Assembly (NCBI RefSeq): GCF_008001015.1
Contig: NZ_CP042862.1
Coordinates: 2,976,001-3,040,000, forward strand
Origin: Serinicoccus profundi
Lineage (GTDB): Bacteria > Actinomycetota > Actinomycetes > Actinomycetales > Dermatophilaceae
Direction: 5' to 3'
DNA: 64,000 bases
The notes beneath the pieces were generated by a model. That model had not been told where the DNA came from and searched no databases. It saw only the letters and a list, made by a program, of their open reading frames with translations. The position numbers and the translations under genes are program-made. Positions 25,029 through 33,605 of the stretch are shown piece by piece. The stretch's first letter is position 1, and each line of letters opens with the position of its first letter.

Positions 25029-25655
25029 TCAGCAGACAGGGGCCCTGTCGCCGTCACGGAAGGCGGCAGGACCCCCGGGGCCTGGTCCGGAGGTGGACCG
25101 GCCCTGACCTGACGGCTGTCCCAGTGCCGCCAGGTTGCGTGTGAGCTCGAGGAGAGCCAGGAGCGCGATGACGCCGGCCGGGACCCCGATGACCAGCATG
25201 CGCACCTCCCGGTCCGCGAGCGCGATGAGCAGGTATCCCACGGCGGGCACCGTGTGCGTGACGACCGGCTGGTCCTGCGCCAGGAGACGGAAGGTCCAGG
25301 GGTCGACATCGGCGTTGGCGTCGCCCTTGGTCCGCATGACCGCCCCACCCTGCTCGCCCGGCTCGATCTCCACGATCCGGTGCGTGACCAGGGTGGTCAC
25401 CCCGCTGTCGGCCGGGGGCAGGTAGGTGATGACGTCCCCGACCTCCAGGTCCTGCACCGGGCGCGGCTCGGAGAAGACGACCGAGCCGCGCTCGATGGCA
25501 CCCGACATGGAACCCCCGGTGATGACGTAGCGCTCGTAGCCGAGCAGGGACGGCAGCAGGTATGCCGCGCACGCCAGGATCACCGCCACCATGGTGAGGT
25601 TGCCCAGGTGACCGGCCAGGCGGCGGGTGCGGGTGGTGAGCTGCGGCACGGTCAT
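25029..25655 (-). CDS. SipW-type (S26B) signal peptidase I
   Basis: A 208-residue membrane peptidase. A first helix (MVAVILACAAYLLPSLLG) precedes GGSMSGAIERGSVVF with the nucleophile Ser. The general base is His in LVTHRIVEI, not Lys, which is the mark of the archaeal/ER-like SipW type. RTKGDANADVDPW is the third conserved box. A second helix (MLVIGVPAGVIALLALL) lies near the C-terminus. SipW enzymes mature TasA/camelysin-type fibre proteins; such a gene lies 47 bp upstream here and another likely substrate downstream. Confidence 0.9.
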   Translation of the reverse strand: MTVPQLTTRTRRLAGHLGNLTMVAVILACAAYLLPSLLGYERYVITGGSMSGAIERGSVVFSEPRPVQDLEVGDVITYLPPADSGVTTLVTHRIVEIEPGEQGGAVMRTKGDANADVDPWTFRLLAQDQPVVTHTVPAVGYLLIALADREVRMLVIGVPAGVIALLALLELTRNLAALGQPSGQGRSTSGPGPGGPAAFRDGDRAPVC

Positions 25656-25702
25656 CTCCTCGGGTCAGCGGTGGTCGGGGCGGTGGTGGTCGGCGGAGCC
25701 GG

Positions 25703-26086
25703 TCACTGGTCGGTGGTCTGGCCCTCGGCCTGGACGGCGTCCCAGACGTAGCTCGCCGAGGCGGTCTTGCCCTGCTCGCTGTTGCCGGCGGCCTCGTCGA
25801 GCGCCACAGTGAAGGTGAAGCTGCGCGCGTCACCGGCCTCGACCTCGCCCAGCGCCTGCTTGACGCCGTCCTCCAGGCCACCGAACGTCCCGTCGTAGAC
25901 GACCGTCCCCGCCGTGGTGTCGGTGATCGTCAGCGTGAGGTTCTTCGCCGAGAAGCCGTTGGTCGAGGAGGACTCGGTCAGCGAGAAGGCGGCCGGTAGC
26001 GACCCGGTGTTGGTCAGGGTGAGGGAGCCGTTGACGACATCGCCGGGCGGGGCGAGGATCTTGGAGCGGGTGGTGTTGCTGGCCAT
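25703..26086 (-). CDS. TasA/camelysin-like protein without signal peptide
   Basis: A 127-residue protein matching the beta-sandwich of SipW-dependent TasA/CalY proteins: SKILAPPGDVVNGSLTLTNTGSLPAAF is the usual strand after the mature N-terminus, followed by LTLTITDTTAGTVVYDG. Family members normally begin with a signal peptide and about 40 further residues; here translation seems to begin in the middle, at an ATG with AGGAG 7 nt upstream. No hydrophobic segment is found in frame upstream. It may be an N-terminally truncated gene, or a protein kept inside the cell. The neighbour downstream is the SipW-type peptidase. Confidence 0.65.
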   Translation of the reverse strand: MASNTTRSKILAPPGDVVNGSLTLTNTGSLPAAFSLTESSSTNGFSAKNLTLTITDTTAGTVVYDGTFGGLEDGVKQALGEVEAGDARSFTFTVALDEAAGNSEQGKTASASYVWDAVQAEGQTTDQ

Positions 26087-26233
26087 GTCGAGACTCCTGT
26101 GACGGTCACCCCTGCAGGTGATCTGGTTGGTGTCTCCGACGCTACGCAGCCTTCGTCCACGGCTCGTCCACGCGAGATCCCGCTCTGATCCACATCTTCG
26201 CCACAGCCTTTGTGACCGACGAGTAGCAAAGGC

Positions 26234-27481
26234 TCAGGTGGTGGCGCCGGGCTCCGACGCGGGCACGTCCGTGGAGAGCTCGAACCAGGCGCAGGTGCCG
26301 CCTCCGGGCGCCGGCTCGAGCCCGACCCGGCCGCCGTGTGCGGTGACGATGCGCTGCACCGTCGCCAGCCCGATCCCGTGGCCCTGCAGAGGCGCGTCCT
26401 CGTGTCCGGAGCCGCGGACGAAGGGCAGGAACACCCCGTGCTGCTGCCCGGGGGGCACGCCGGCGCCGTTGTCGGTGACGCAGATGCGCCAGCAGCCCGG
26501 TCGTGGCTGCGCGTGCAGCCGGACGGCGGGGGCGACCCCCGGCCGGGTGAACTTGAGGCTGTTGTCCAGCAGGTTGAGCAGCACCGAGTAGAGGAGCGCG
26601 CCGTCCGCCGGCACGACCGGCAGGTCCTCGACCTGCACCCGGGCGCAGGTCTGGCGGACGAGCGGGCTCAGGTCCAGCAGCACCCGGTCGGCGACCTCAC
26701 GTAGGTCGATCTGGGTCGGCCTGGGGCGGCCGCCGTCCTCGGCCCGCGAGAGCACCTCCTGGATCATCCCGCTGAGCCCCTTGGCGGCGTCGGCGATCCG
26801 AGCGACCGCACCGGAGAGCTCCGGGTCCTGCTGGATGGCCGGCTCACCGGCCAGCAGCTCGGCGTTGGCCCGCACGGCCATCAGCGGGTTGCGCAGGTCG
26901 TGGCTGACCTGGGCTGCGAAGTGGGACAGCTCTACGTTCGACCGGGCCAGGGCGTCCCGTGCCTCGGTCAGCTCACGCAGCGAGGTGGTCAGCTGCCGGC
27001 TGCGCAGCCGCAGCTCCAGGATGTCGGTGGCCCTCGCCGCGAGGAAACCCAGCGCGTCCCGCTGGGCGTCGGTCGTCCTCCTCGGCCGGTGGTCGAAGAC
27101 GCACAACTGGCCGACAAGAGCGCCGTCCGGGCTGCGCATGGGCGCGGTCGCGTAGAACCGGATGCCCGGATGCGACGCCACCATCGGGTGGTCCGCCAGG
27201 CGCTCGTCCATCTGGGCGTCCGGGACCACCAGCGGGTCCTCGATCTGCACCGCCGTGCACAGGGACTCCCCCAGCGCGCACACCTCCGGCTCGGTGCCAG
27301 TGGCGGCGATCCGGTGCTCGCTGGTAGCCGTGAAGAGGGTGACAGCCGATCCGGGGGCGTCGAAGATGCGCGCCGCCAGGTTGGACAGGGACCGCAGCTC
27401 GTCGTTAGGCGGCCCGCCGATCAGCCCGTAGCGGTCGGTCTCACCGACCTCTGCGTGCGCAGCCTCCCCCTCGCGGCTCAT
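26234..27481 (-). CDS. GAF-domain sensor histidine kinase
   Basis: A 415-residue soluble kinase. A GAF domain (about residues 30-155, with SAVTLFTATSEHRIAATG and FYATAPM) is followed by a HisKA domain with phospho-acceptor His at about 194 in SHDLRNPL. The HATPase has LLDNSLKFT, VTDNGAGVPP and GHGIGLATVQRIV. No membrane helix, so it senses a cytoplasmic signal or partner. It is upstream of the TasA-like and SipW genes on the same strand; the OmpR-type regulator beyond them is the likely partner. The 15-bp gap to cysN means cysN and cysD are read into it. Confidence 0.9.
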   Translation of the reverse strand: MSREGEAAHAEVGETDRYGLIGGPPNDELRSLSNLAARIFDAPGSAVTLFTATSEHRIAATGTEPEVCALGESLCTAVQIEDPLVVPDAQMDERLADHPMVASHPGIRFYATAPMRSPDGALVGQLCVFDHRPRRTTDAQRDALGFLAARATDILELRLRSRQLTTSLRELTEARDALARSNVELSHFAAQVSHDLRNPLMAVRANAELLAGEPAIQQDPELSGAVARIADAAKGLSGMIQEVLSRAEDGGRPRPTQIDLREVADRVLLDLSPLVRQTCARVQVEDLPVVPADGALLYSVLLNLLDNSLKFTRPGVAPAVRLHAQPRPGCWRICVTDNGAGVPPGQQHGVFLPFVRGSGHEDAPLQGHGIGLATVQRIVTAHGGRVGLEPAPGGGTCAWFELSTDVPASEPGATT

Positions 27482-27496
27482 GTCCCGACCCGGGTC

Positions 27497-28759
27497 TCAG
27501 TCCCGGATCATCCCCGCGCCGACGGTGACGCCCGAGGCCTGGTCGATGAGGATGAACGAGCCGGTGATGCGGTTCTGCTCGTAGAGGTCGACCATGAGCG
27601 GCTGCTGGACACGCAACCGGATGCGGCCCATCTCGTTGAGGCCGATCTCCTCGGCGTCCTGGTCGCGGTGCAGCGTGTTGACGTCGAGGCGGTAGTCGAT
27701 CTCCTTGACCAACGCCTTCACCGTGCGGGTCGTGTGCTTGAGCAGCAGCTTGGACCGCGCCTTCAGCGCACCCGGGGACATCCAGCAGACCATCGCGTCG
27801 ATGTCCTGCGTCTGCTCCGGCTGGTTGTTGACCCGGGCGATCATGTCGCCGCGGCTGACGTCGACGTCGTCCGCGAGCCGGATGGTCACCGACATCGGGG
27901 GGTATGCCTCGTCCAGCTGCTTGTCGAAGGCGTCGATCGCCTCGATGGTGCTCGTCATCCCGCTGGGGAGCACGATGACCTCGTCGCCCGGCTTCATGAC
28001 ACCACCGGCGACCTGACCGGCATACCCGCGGTAGTCGTGGAACTCATCCGACTTGGGACGGACGACGTACTGCACGGGGAAGCGGACGTCGCGCATCTCC
28101 CGGTCGGAGCCGATGTAGACGTGCTCGAGGTGGTGCAGGAGGCTGCTGCCGCCGAACCACGGCATCTTCTCGCTGCGCGTCACGACGTTTTCGCCCTGCA
28201 GGGCCGAGATCGGGATGACCGTGAGGTCGGGCACGTCGAGCTTGCGCGCGAAGGCGGTGAACTCGGCCTCGATCTCCCGGAAGGTCTCCTCCGCGAAGTC
28301 GACGAGGTCCATCTTGTTGACGGCCAGCACCAGGTGCGGCACCCGCAGCATCGACAGGATCACCGCGTGGCGGCGCGACTGCTCGGTCATGCCCTGGCGG
28401 GCGTCGACGAGCACGAGGCCCAGGTCGGCGGTGGAGGCACCGGTGACCATGTTGCGGGTGTACTGCACGTGCCCGGGGGTGTCGGCGATGATGAACTTGC
28501 GCCGCGGGGTCGCGAAGTAGCGGTAGGCGACATCGATGGTGATGCCCTGCTCGCGCTCGCTGCGCAGCCCGTCGGTGAGCAGCGCCAGGTCGGTGTAGTC
28601 GAAGCCCTTGTCCTTGGACGTCTTCTCCACCGACTCGAGCTGGTCCTCGAAGATCGCCTTGCTGTCCAGCAGCAGGCGGCCGATGAGCGTCGACTTGCCG
28701 TCGTCCACGGACCCCGCCGTCGCGAAGCGCAGCAGGTCCATCCCGGTCTCGGTCCCCAT
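27497..28759 (-). CDS. cysN: Sulfate adenylyltransferase subunit 1 (GTPase)
   Basis: A 420-residue EF-Tu-like GTPase with G1 GSVDDGKSTL, G3 DTPGHVQYTRNM and G4 NKMDLVD, then beta-barrel domains 2 and 3. With CysD it forms ATP sulfurylase, coupling GTP hydrolysis to synthesis of adenosine phosphosulfate. No APS-kinase domain is fused; a separate one is encoded divergently at 29777. Its ATG shares a base with the cysD stop (TGATG). Confidence 0.96.
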   Translation of the reverse strand: MGTETGMDLLRFATAGSVDDGKSTLIGRLLLDSKAIFEDQLESVEKTSKDKGFDYTDLALLTDGLRSEREQGITIDVAYRYFATPRRKFIIADTPGHVQYTRNMVTGASTADLGLVLVDARQGMTEQSRRHAVILSMLRVPHLVLAVNKMDLVDFAEETFREIEAEFTAFARKLDVPDLTVIPISALQGENVVTRSEKMPWFGGSSLLHHLEHVYIGSDREMRDVRFPVQYVVRPKSDEFHDYRGYAGQVAGGVMKPGDEVIVLPSGMTSTIEAIDAFDKQLDEAYPPMSVTIRLADDVDVSRGDMIARVNNQPEQTQDIDAMVCWMSPGALKARSKLLLKHTTRTVKALVKEIDYRLDVNTLHRDQDAEEIGLNEMGRIRLRVQQPLMVDLYEQNRITGSFILIDQASGVTVGAGMIRD

Positions 28760-29670
28760 CAGAAGTAGCCTTCCTTCTTGCGGTCCTCCATGGCGGCCTC
28801 GGAGAACTTGTCGTCACCGCGGGTGGCGCCGCGCTCGGTGATGCGGGAGGCCGCGACCTCCTCGATGATCTTGTCCAGGTCGTCGGCGGCCGACTCCAGG
28901 CACCCGGTCAGCGTCAGGTCGCCGACCGTGCGGAAGCGGACCTGCCGCTCGGTGACGGTCTCACCCTCGCGCAGCGGGTTGAACTCGCTCTCGGAGAAGA
29001 GCATGCCGCCGCGCTCGAAGACCCGGCGCTGGTGCGCGAAGTAGATCGAGGGGATGTCGATGGCCTCGCGGCGGATGTAGTCCCACACGTCCAGCTCGGT
29101 CCAGTTGGACAGCGGGAAGATCCGCATGTGCTCGCCCTCGTGGATGCGCCCGTTGTAGAGGCTCCACAGCTCGGGGCGCTGGTTCTTGGGGTCCCACTGG
29201 CCGAACTCGTCGCGGTGGGAGTAGACCCGCTCCTTGGCGCGCGCCTTCTCCTCGTCGCGACGCCCACCACCGAAGGCGGCGGTGTAGCCCTCCTCCTCGA
29301 TGGCGTTGAGCAGGGTGCCGATCTGCAGCCGGTTGCGAGGCGTCTTGCCGTCGTCGACGACCACGCCGTCCTTGATCGCCTGCTCGACCGAGGCGACGTG
29401 CAGCCGCAGCCCGAGCCGCTCGACCCACCGGTCGCGGGTGTCCAGCACCTCGGGGAAGTCGTAGCCGGTGTCGACCTGCAGCACCGGGAACGGCACCTTG
29501 GCCGGGTAGAACGCCTTCTCCGCCAGCCGGAGCATGACGATCGAGTCCTTGCCGCCGGAGAACATCAGCACCGGCTTCTCGAACTCGGCCGCGACCTCAC
29601 GGAAGATGTGGATCGACTCTGCCTCGAGCTCATCGAGCTGGGAGAGTCGGTAGTTGCCGTCGACTGTCAC
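28759..29670 (-). CDS. cysD: Sulfate adenylyltransferase subunit 2
   Basis: A 303-residue PP-loop enzyme with [17 protein letters not shown] (about 39-55), the GGRRDEEKARAKER region and the C-terminal ESAADDLDKIIEE. It is the catalytic half of ATP sulfurylase, making APS from ATP and sulfate. It starts at GTG 29670, with AAAGG 7 nt upstream. The first third of the gene and its leader are duplicated at 15188-15544. The divergent APS-kinase gene begins 106 bp away, so promoters for both directions must lie there. No cysH or cysI is present, which points to PAPS use for sulfation. Confidence 0.97.
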   Translation of the reverse strand: MTVDGNYRLSQLDELEAESIHIFREVAAEFEKPVLMFSGGKDSIVMLRLAEKAFYPAKVPFPVLQVDTGYDFPEVLDTRDRWVERLGLRLHVASVEQAIKDGVVVDDGKTPRNRLQIGTLLNAIEEEGYTAAFGGGRRDEEKARAKERVYSHRDEFGQWDPKNQRPELWSLYNGRIHEGEHMRIFPLSNWTELDVWDYIRREAIDIPSIYFAHQRRVFERGGMLFSESEFNPLREGETVTERQVRFRTVGDLTLTGCLESAADDLDKIIEEVAASRITERGATRGDDKFSEAAMEDRKKEGYF

Positions 29671-29721
29671 TCCTGCGCCTTTCCCCTACGGATGCTGCAG
29701 CGTGTCACGATATCGGACTTC
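29365..29721 (-). repeat. Direct repeat, copy 2 (within intact cysD)
   Basis: Partner of 15188-15544; same orientation, no gaps, about 13 mismatches seen. Confidence 0.95.
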
Positions 29722-29776
29722 CGGCCGCACTCCCGCATCGTTCCGCTCGCTGGCCGGCCTGACCTAGGGTGCAGGG

Positions 29777-30853
29777 GTGAGCACACCGCCTTCCCCGTCG
29801 CCGTCCTACCCCGGTGTCCCCACCCTCGACGACCTCGAGCTGGTGCGCCACGGCCTGCTCCCGCGCGACCTGGTCTCGGTGCCGGACGGCCCCCTCACGC
29901 TGAGCGACGCCGAAGGGGTCCCGGTGGTCGAGGTGTCAGCCGACGGCGAGCTCTCCTGGCTCTCCCCCCGCTCCTCCCGGCCCTTCGAGCGGTGGCACCT
30001 GACCGATACCGAGGTCGAGCTGCCCGTCGCGCTCGTCGGTGACGAGACCGCGCTCGCCGCCGTCCCCGGTGACACCCGCACCCTCGTCGTCCTCGCCTCG
30101 ACCGACGGCGACGACAACCAACGCGACCTCGACCTCGTCCGCGCCGCACGCGCCACCGCAGAGAGGTCCGGGTATGCCCTCCGCGTCGCGCCGCTCGGCC
30201 ACGGCACCCCACGGCGGGCGGACAAGGTGGCACGGCTCCAGCAGTCGCTCGGTGGCCCCGAGCAGGTCCACGACCTCACCTCCGCGACGGAGGGATCGGC
30301 ATACCCCGCCGGACGTGGTGGTGTGGTGGTGCTGCTCACCGGCCTCTCCGGCTCCGGCAAGTCCACGATCGCGCGGGCCCTGCGCGACCACCTCGTCGAG
30401 GAGGAGGACCGCACCGTCTCCCTGCTCGACGGCGACGTCGTGCGCCGCCACCTGTCCGCCGGGCTGAGCTTCTCCCCCGCCGACCGCGAGACCAACATCC
30501 GCCGGATCGGGTGGGTCGCCGCCGAGATCGCGCGGCACGGCGGCACCGCCATCGCCAGCCCCATCGCGCCCTTCGAGAGCACCCGCCAGGACGTGCGGCG
30601 GATGGTGGAGGGACGCGGCGGCCGGTTCGTGCTCGTCCATGTCGCCACCCCGCTGGAGGAGTGCGAGCGGCGAGACCGCAAGGGCTTGTATGCCCGGGCC
30701 CGCGCCGGCGAGATCCCGGACTTCACCGGCATCAGCTCTCCCTACGAGACACCCACCGACGCGACGCTGACGCTCGACACGACCGGCCGGGAGGTCGAGG
30801 AGCTCGTGCACCACATCCTGGCGGCGATCGCGCCTCCCGGACCCACCCGATGA
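29777..30853 (+). CDS. cysC: APS kinase with N-terminal ATP-sulfurylase-like remnant
   Basis: A 358-residue protein; ordinary CysC is about 200. The C-terminal kinase starts near residue 183 with Walker A GLSGSGKST (189-197), then LLDGDVVRRHLSAGLSFSPADRETNIRRIG, APS-binding segments and KGLYARARAGEI. It phosphorylates APS to PAPS. The N-terminal ~175 residues begin TLDDLELVRHGLLP, which resembles the opening of ATP sulfurylase in Sat-CysC fusions, but the catalytic HxxH-type motifs are not seen. This could be a degenerate PUA-like domain with a structural or allosteric role. GTG start. The next gene (cysQ) follows closely. Confidence 0.93.
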   Translation: MSTPPSPSPSYPGVPTLDDLELVRHGLLPRDLVSVPDGPLTLSDAEGVPVVEVSADGELSWLSPRSSRPFERWHLTDTEVELPVALVGDETALAAVPGDTRTLVVLASTDGDDNQRDLDLVRAARATAERSGYALRVAPLGHGTPRRADKVARLQQSLGGPEQVHDLTSATEGSAYPAGRGGVVVLLTGLSGSGKSTIARALRDHLVEEEDRTVSLLDGDVVRRHLSAGLSFSPADRETNIRRIGWVAAEIARHGGTAIASPIAPFESTRQDVRRMVEGRGGRFVLVHVATPLEECERRDRKGLYARARAGEIPDFTGISSPYETPTDATLTLDTTGREVEELVHHILAAIAPPGPTR

Positions 30854-30867
30854 CCCGAGGGGCACCC

Positions 30868-31638
30868 ATGACGACTGACGACCACACCCTGGCCCGCGAG
30901 CTCGCCGACCTCGCCGGCGCACGCCTGCTGAGCGTCCGCGAGCAGCTGCATACCAAGGGGGTCGAGGGCCGCGAGCTCAAGGACGCCGGTGACGCCGCCT
31001 CCCAGGAGCTGCTGGCAGCCGCGCTGGCCGAGCGCGCCCCCGGCGACGCCGTGCTGAGCGAGGAGGCGGCCGACGACCACGCCCGGCTCTCCGCCGAGCG
31101 GGTGTGGATCATCGACCCGCTGGACGGGACGCGGGAGTTCAGCGAGGTGCCCCGGGACGACTGGGCCGTGCACGTGGCGCTGTGGCAGTCCGGTGAGCTC
31201 GTGGCCGGGGCGGTCGCGCTGCCCGCGCGCGGCGTGACCTACAGCACCGGCGAGCAGCACCGGCTCGACCTGCCAGCACGGCCGGCCGGCGACCCGCCGC
31301 TGCGGCTGGCCGTGAGCCGCTCCCGCCCGCCGGCCTTCGCCGAGGCGCTCGGCCGGACCATGGGGGCGACCACGGTCCCGATGGGGTCGGCCGGGGTCAA
31401 GGCGATGTCGGTGCTCGACGGCTCCTCCGACGCCTACGTCCACGCCGGCGGGCAGTACGAGTGGGACTCCGCGGCGCCCGTGGCGGTCGCCGCGGCGCAC
31501 GGTCTGCACACCAGCCGGGTCGACGGCAGCCCCCTGGTCTACAACCGGGAGAACCCGTGGTCCCCCGACCTCGTCGTCTGCCGACCTGAGGTGGCCGAGG
31601 AGCTGCTCGCCGCGCTCGCCACCATCTCGCTCGACTGA
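30868..31638 (+). CDS. cysQ: 3'(2'),5'-bisphosphate nucleotidase (CysQ)
   Basis: A 256-residue inositol-monophosphatase-fold enzyme. Metal-binding motifs are EEAADD (about 62-67) and DPLDGTREF (about 80-88); the C-terminal part has GGQYEWDSAAPVAV. It hydrolyses PAP, the by-product of sulfotransferases, to AMP and so keeps them from product inhibition. ATG 30868 is chosen because GAGGGG lies just upstream; an ATG at 30850 overlapping the cysC stop is possible. Position next to the APS kinase fits that role. Confidence 0.92.
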   Translation: MTTDDHTLARELADLAGARLLSVREQLHTKGVEGRELKDAGDAASQELLAAALAERAPGDAVLSEEAADDHARLSAERVWIIDPLDGTREFSEVPRDDWAVHVALWQSGELVAGAVALPARGVTYSTGEQHRLDLPARPAGDPPLRLAVSRSRPPAFAEALGRTMGATTVPMGSAGVKAMSVLDGSSDAYVHAGGQYEWDSAAPVAVAAAHGLHTSRVDGSPLVYNRENPWSPDLVVCRPEVAEELLAALATISLD

Positions 31639-31642
31639 CGCC

Positions 31643-33415
31643 TCAGGGCCAGAGCAGCGGCGTCAGCCCGACCGTCACGACGATCACCATGATCGTCAGG
31701 ACCCACCCGAGTCGGGCGTAGTCGGTGAAGCGGTACCCACCGGGGCCGTAGACCATCATGTTGGTCTGGTAGCCGATCGGGGAGAGGAAGGACGCCGAGG
31801 CGGCCACCGCCACCGCGATCGCCGCACCCCGCGGGTCGAGGCCCACCGACTCGGCGGTGGCCACGGCCACCGGCAGCATGAGCAGCGCGGCGGCGTTGTT
31901 GGTCACGAGCTCGGTGAGCACGATGGTGGCCAGCACCAGACCGAGCAGCACCCCGACGGTGCCGAAGGTGCCGAGCGAGGCCACGAGCGCACCCGACAGC
32001 GCCTGCGCCAGCCCGGACACCTGCATCGCGCTCGCCAGCCCGAAGGCCGCCGCGATGACGAGGATGACGTCGAGGTCGACGGCCCGGCGGGCCTCCTGGG
32101 CCGAGAGCACCCCGGTGAGCACGAGCGCCACCGCGCCGAGCAGGGAACCCTGCAGGATGGGCAGGACGCCCACCGCGGCCAGCCCCACGACCAGGGCGAG
32201 GATCGTCACCGGGATCCAGGCGCGCGGGGTCGCGGTAGGTGGGGAGCCGTCGAGGCCCGCGATGAGCAGGAAGTCGGAGTGGTCGCGCCAGCGCCGCCGG
32301 AAGTCGGGGTCCGAGACGACGATGAGGGTGTCGCCCAGGCGGATGGTCTGCGAGCCGAGCTTGCCGTCGACCAGGTGGCCCGAGCGGTGGATGCCGACCA
32401 CGGCGGCCTGGTAGGTCGCCCGGAAGCCCGACTCGCGCAGCGTCCTCCCGACGAGTGGCGACTGCGAGCCGACGACCACCTCGAAGTACTTCGCGGTCTG
32501 GCTCTGCAGGTCCAGCACATGCTCCAGCTCGGCCGAGCGCAGCCCGGGCATGAGCTGTGCGTCGACCACCTTGCTCACCGAGCCGACGAAGTGGAGGCGG
32601 TTGCCGCCACGCAGCACCGTGTCGGGTCGCACCGGCGCGATGACGGTGTCCCCGCGGTCCACCGAGACGAGGAAGAGCCCGGGCAGCGAGCGTAGCTTGG
32701 CCTCCTCGACGGTGCGGCCGTCCACCGGCCCGCCGGGCTGCACGATCATCTCGATGGAGAACCTCCTGCCCTCGCTCTCCAGCTCCTCTCGTGCAGAGCG
32801 CCGCGCCGGCAGCAGCCGCGGAGAGAGGACCACGAGGGCCAGCAGACCGATCACTGCGATCGGCAGGCCCAGCCGACCGATCTCAAAGAACCCGATCTCT
32901 GCCAGCCCGAGCTCGGCCATCTGGCCGGAGACCACGAGGTTGGTGGAGGTGCCGATGACGGTGAGCAGACCGCCGAGGACGGCGGCGAACGAGATCGGCA
33001 TGAGGAACTTGCTGGCCGAGAGGCCCCGCCTCTCGCACCAGGCGGTCACCTGCGGGATGAGCATGGCCACGATGGGGGTGTTGTTGAGCAGGGCCGAGGC
33101 ACCCACGGTGGGGGTCAGCACCCGTAGCAGCGGCAGCCGGTAGGTCCCGCGGTCACCCAGGGTCCGTTGCATCACCGGGGCCAGGGCCCCGGTCTTCTCG
33201 ATCCCGGCCGCGACGACATACAGCGCCGCGACGGTGATCGGGGCGGGGTTGGAGAAGCCGGTGAAGGCCTCCGCAGGGGTGATGACGCCACCCACCAGGA
33301 GGGCGATCACCCCTCCCAGCACCACCACCCACGGGCTCGTCCGCTGACGCACGAGCGCCGCCAGGACTCCGATGAGGACCACCACGGTGATCCACGCGTC
33401 GAGCGACACGGTCAC
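31643..33415 (-). CDS. SLC13/DASS-type permease with two TrkA-C domains, probable sulfate transporter
   Basis: A 590-residue membrane protein. Two membrane halves (about 1-200 and 395-590, with SNPAPITVAALYVVAAG and TELVTNNAAALLMLP) enclose two RCK_C/TrkA-C domains (about 220-285 and 305-375). This plan is shared with SLT-type sulfate permeases of algae and cyanobacteria as well as other anion carriers. Location next to cysND, the APS kinase and cysQ supports sulfate as substrate; that is inference. It starts with GTG and converges on cysQ, 4 bp apart. Confidence 0.88.
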   Translation of the reverse strand: MTVSLDAWITVVVLIGVLAALVRQRTSPWVVVLGGVIALLVGGVITPAEAFTGFSNPAPITVAALYVVAAGIEKTGALAPVMQRTLGDRGTYRLPLLRVLTPTVGASALLNNTPIVAMLIPQVTAWCERRGLSASKFLMPISFAAVLGGLLTVIGTSTNLVVSGQMAELGLAEIGFFEIGRLGLPIAVIGLLALVVLSPRLLPARRSAREELESEGRRFSIEMIVQPGGPVDGRTVEEAKLRSLPGLFLVSVDRGDTVIAPVRPDTVLRGGNRLHFVGSVSKVVDAQLMPGLRSAELEHVLDLQSQTAKYFEVVVGSQSPLVGRTLRESGFRATYQAAVVGIHRSGHLVDGKLGSQTIRLGDTLIVVSDPDFRRRWRDHSDFLLIAGLDGSPPTATPRAWIPVTILALVVGLAAVGVLPILQGSLLGAVALVLTGVLSAQEARRAVDLDVILVIAAAFGLASAMQVSGLAQALSGALVASLGTFGTVGVLLGLVLATIVLTELVTNNAAALLMLPVAVATAESVGLDPRGAAIAVAVAASASFLSPIGYQTNMMVYGPGGYRFTDYARLGWVLTIMVIVVTVGLTPLLWP

Positions 33416-33605
33416 GCCCTCTCTCTCGGCCCCACGATCTTGCGGGCTGCTTGCGCTTTCACAAAATTCTCGTCAGGAGACGCCACAGGAGCTCACTCAC
33501 GTCACACGACGGTGGCGCACGGGTTAACGTCGTTGGCCGAGGCGCCCGTGAAGTGCCTCCTCGCATCATCCCGTGAGTTGTCCCCCCGAAGGAATTTGTC
33601 CCGTC

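Noticed and set aside
33416-33605. Possible riboswitch before the glycoside hydrolase
   Set aside because: Cell-wall hydrolases in actinobacteria often have c-di-AMP riboswitches, but the conserved blocks could not be recognised here.
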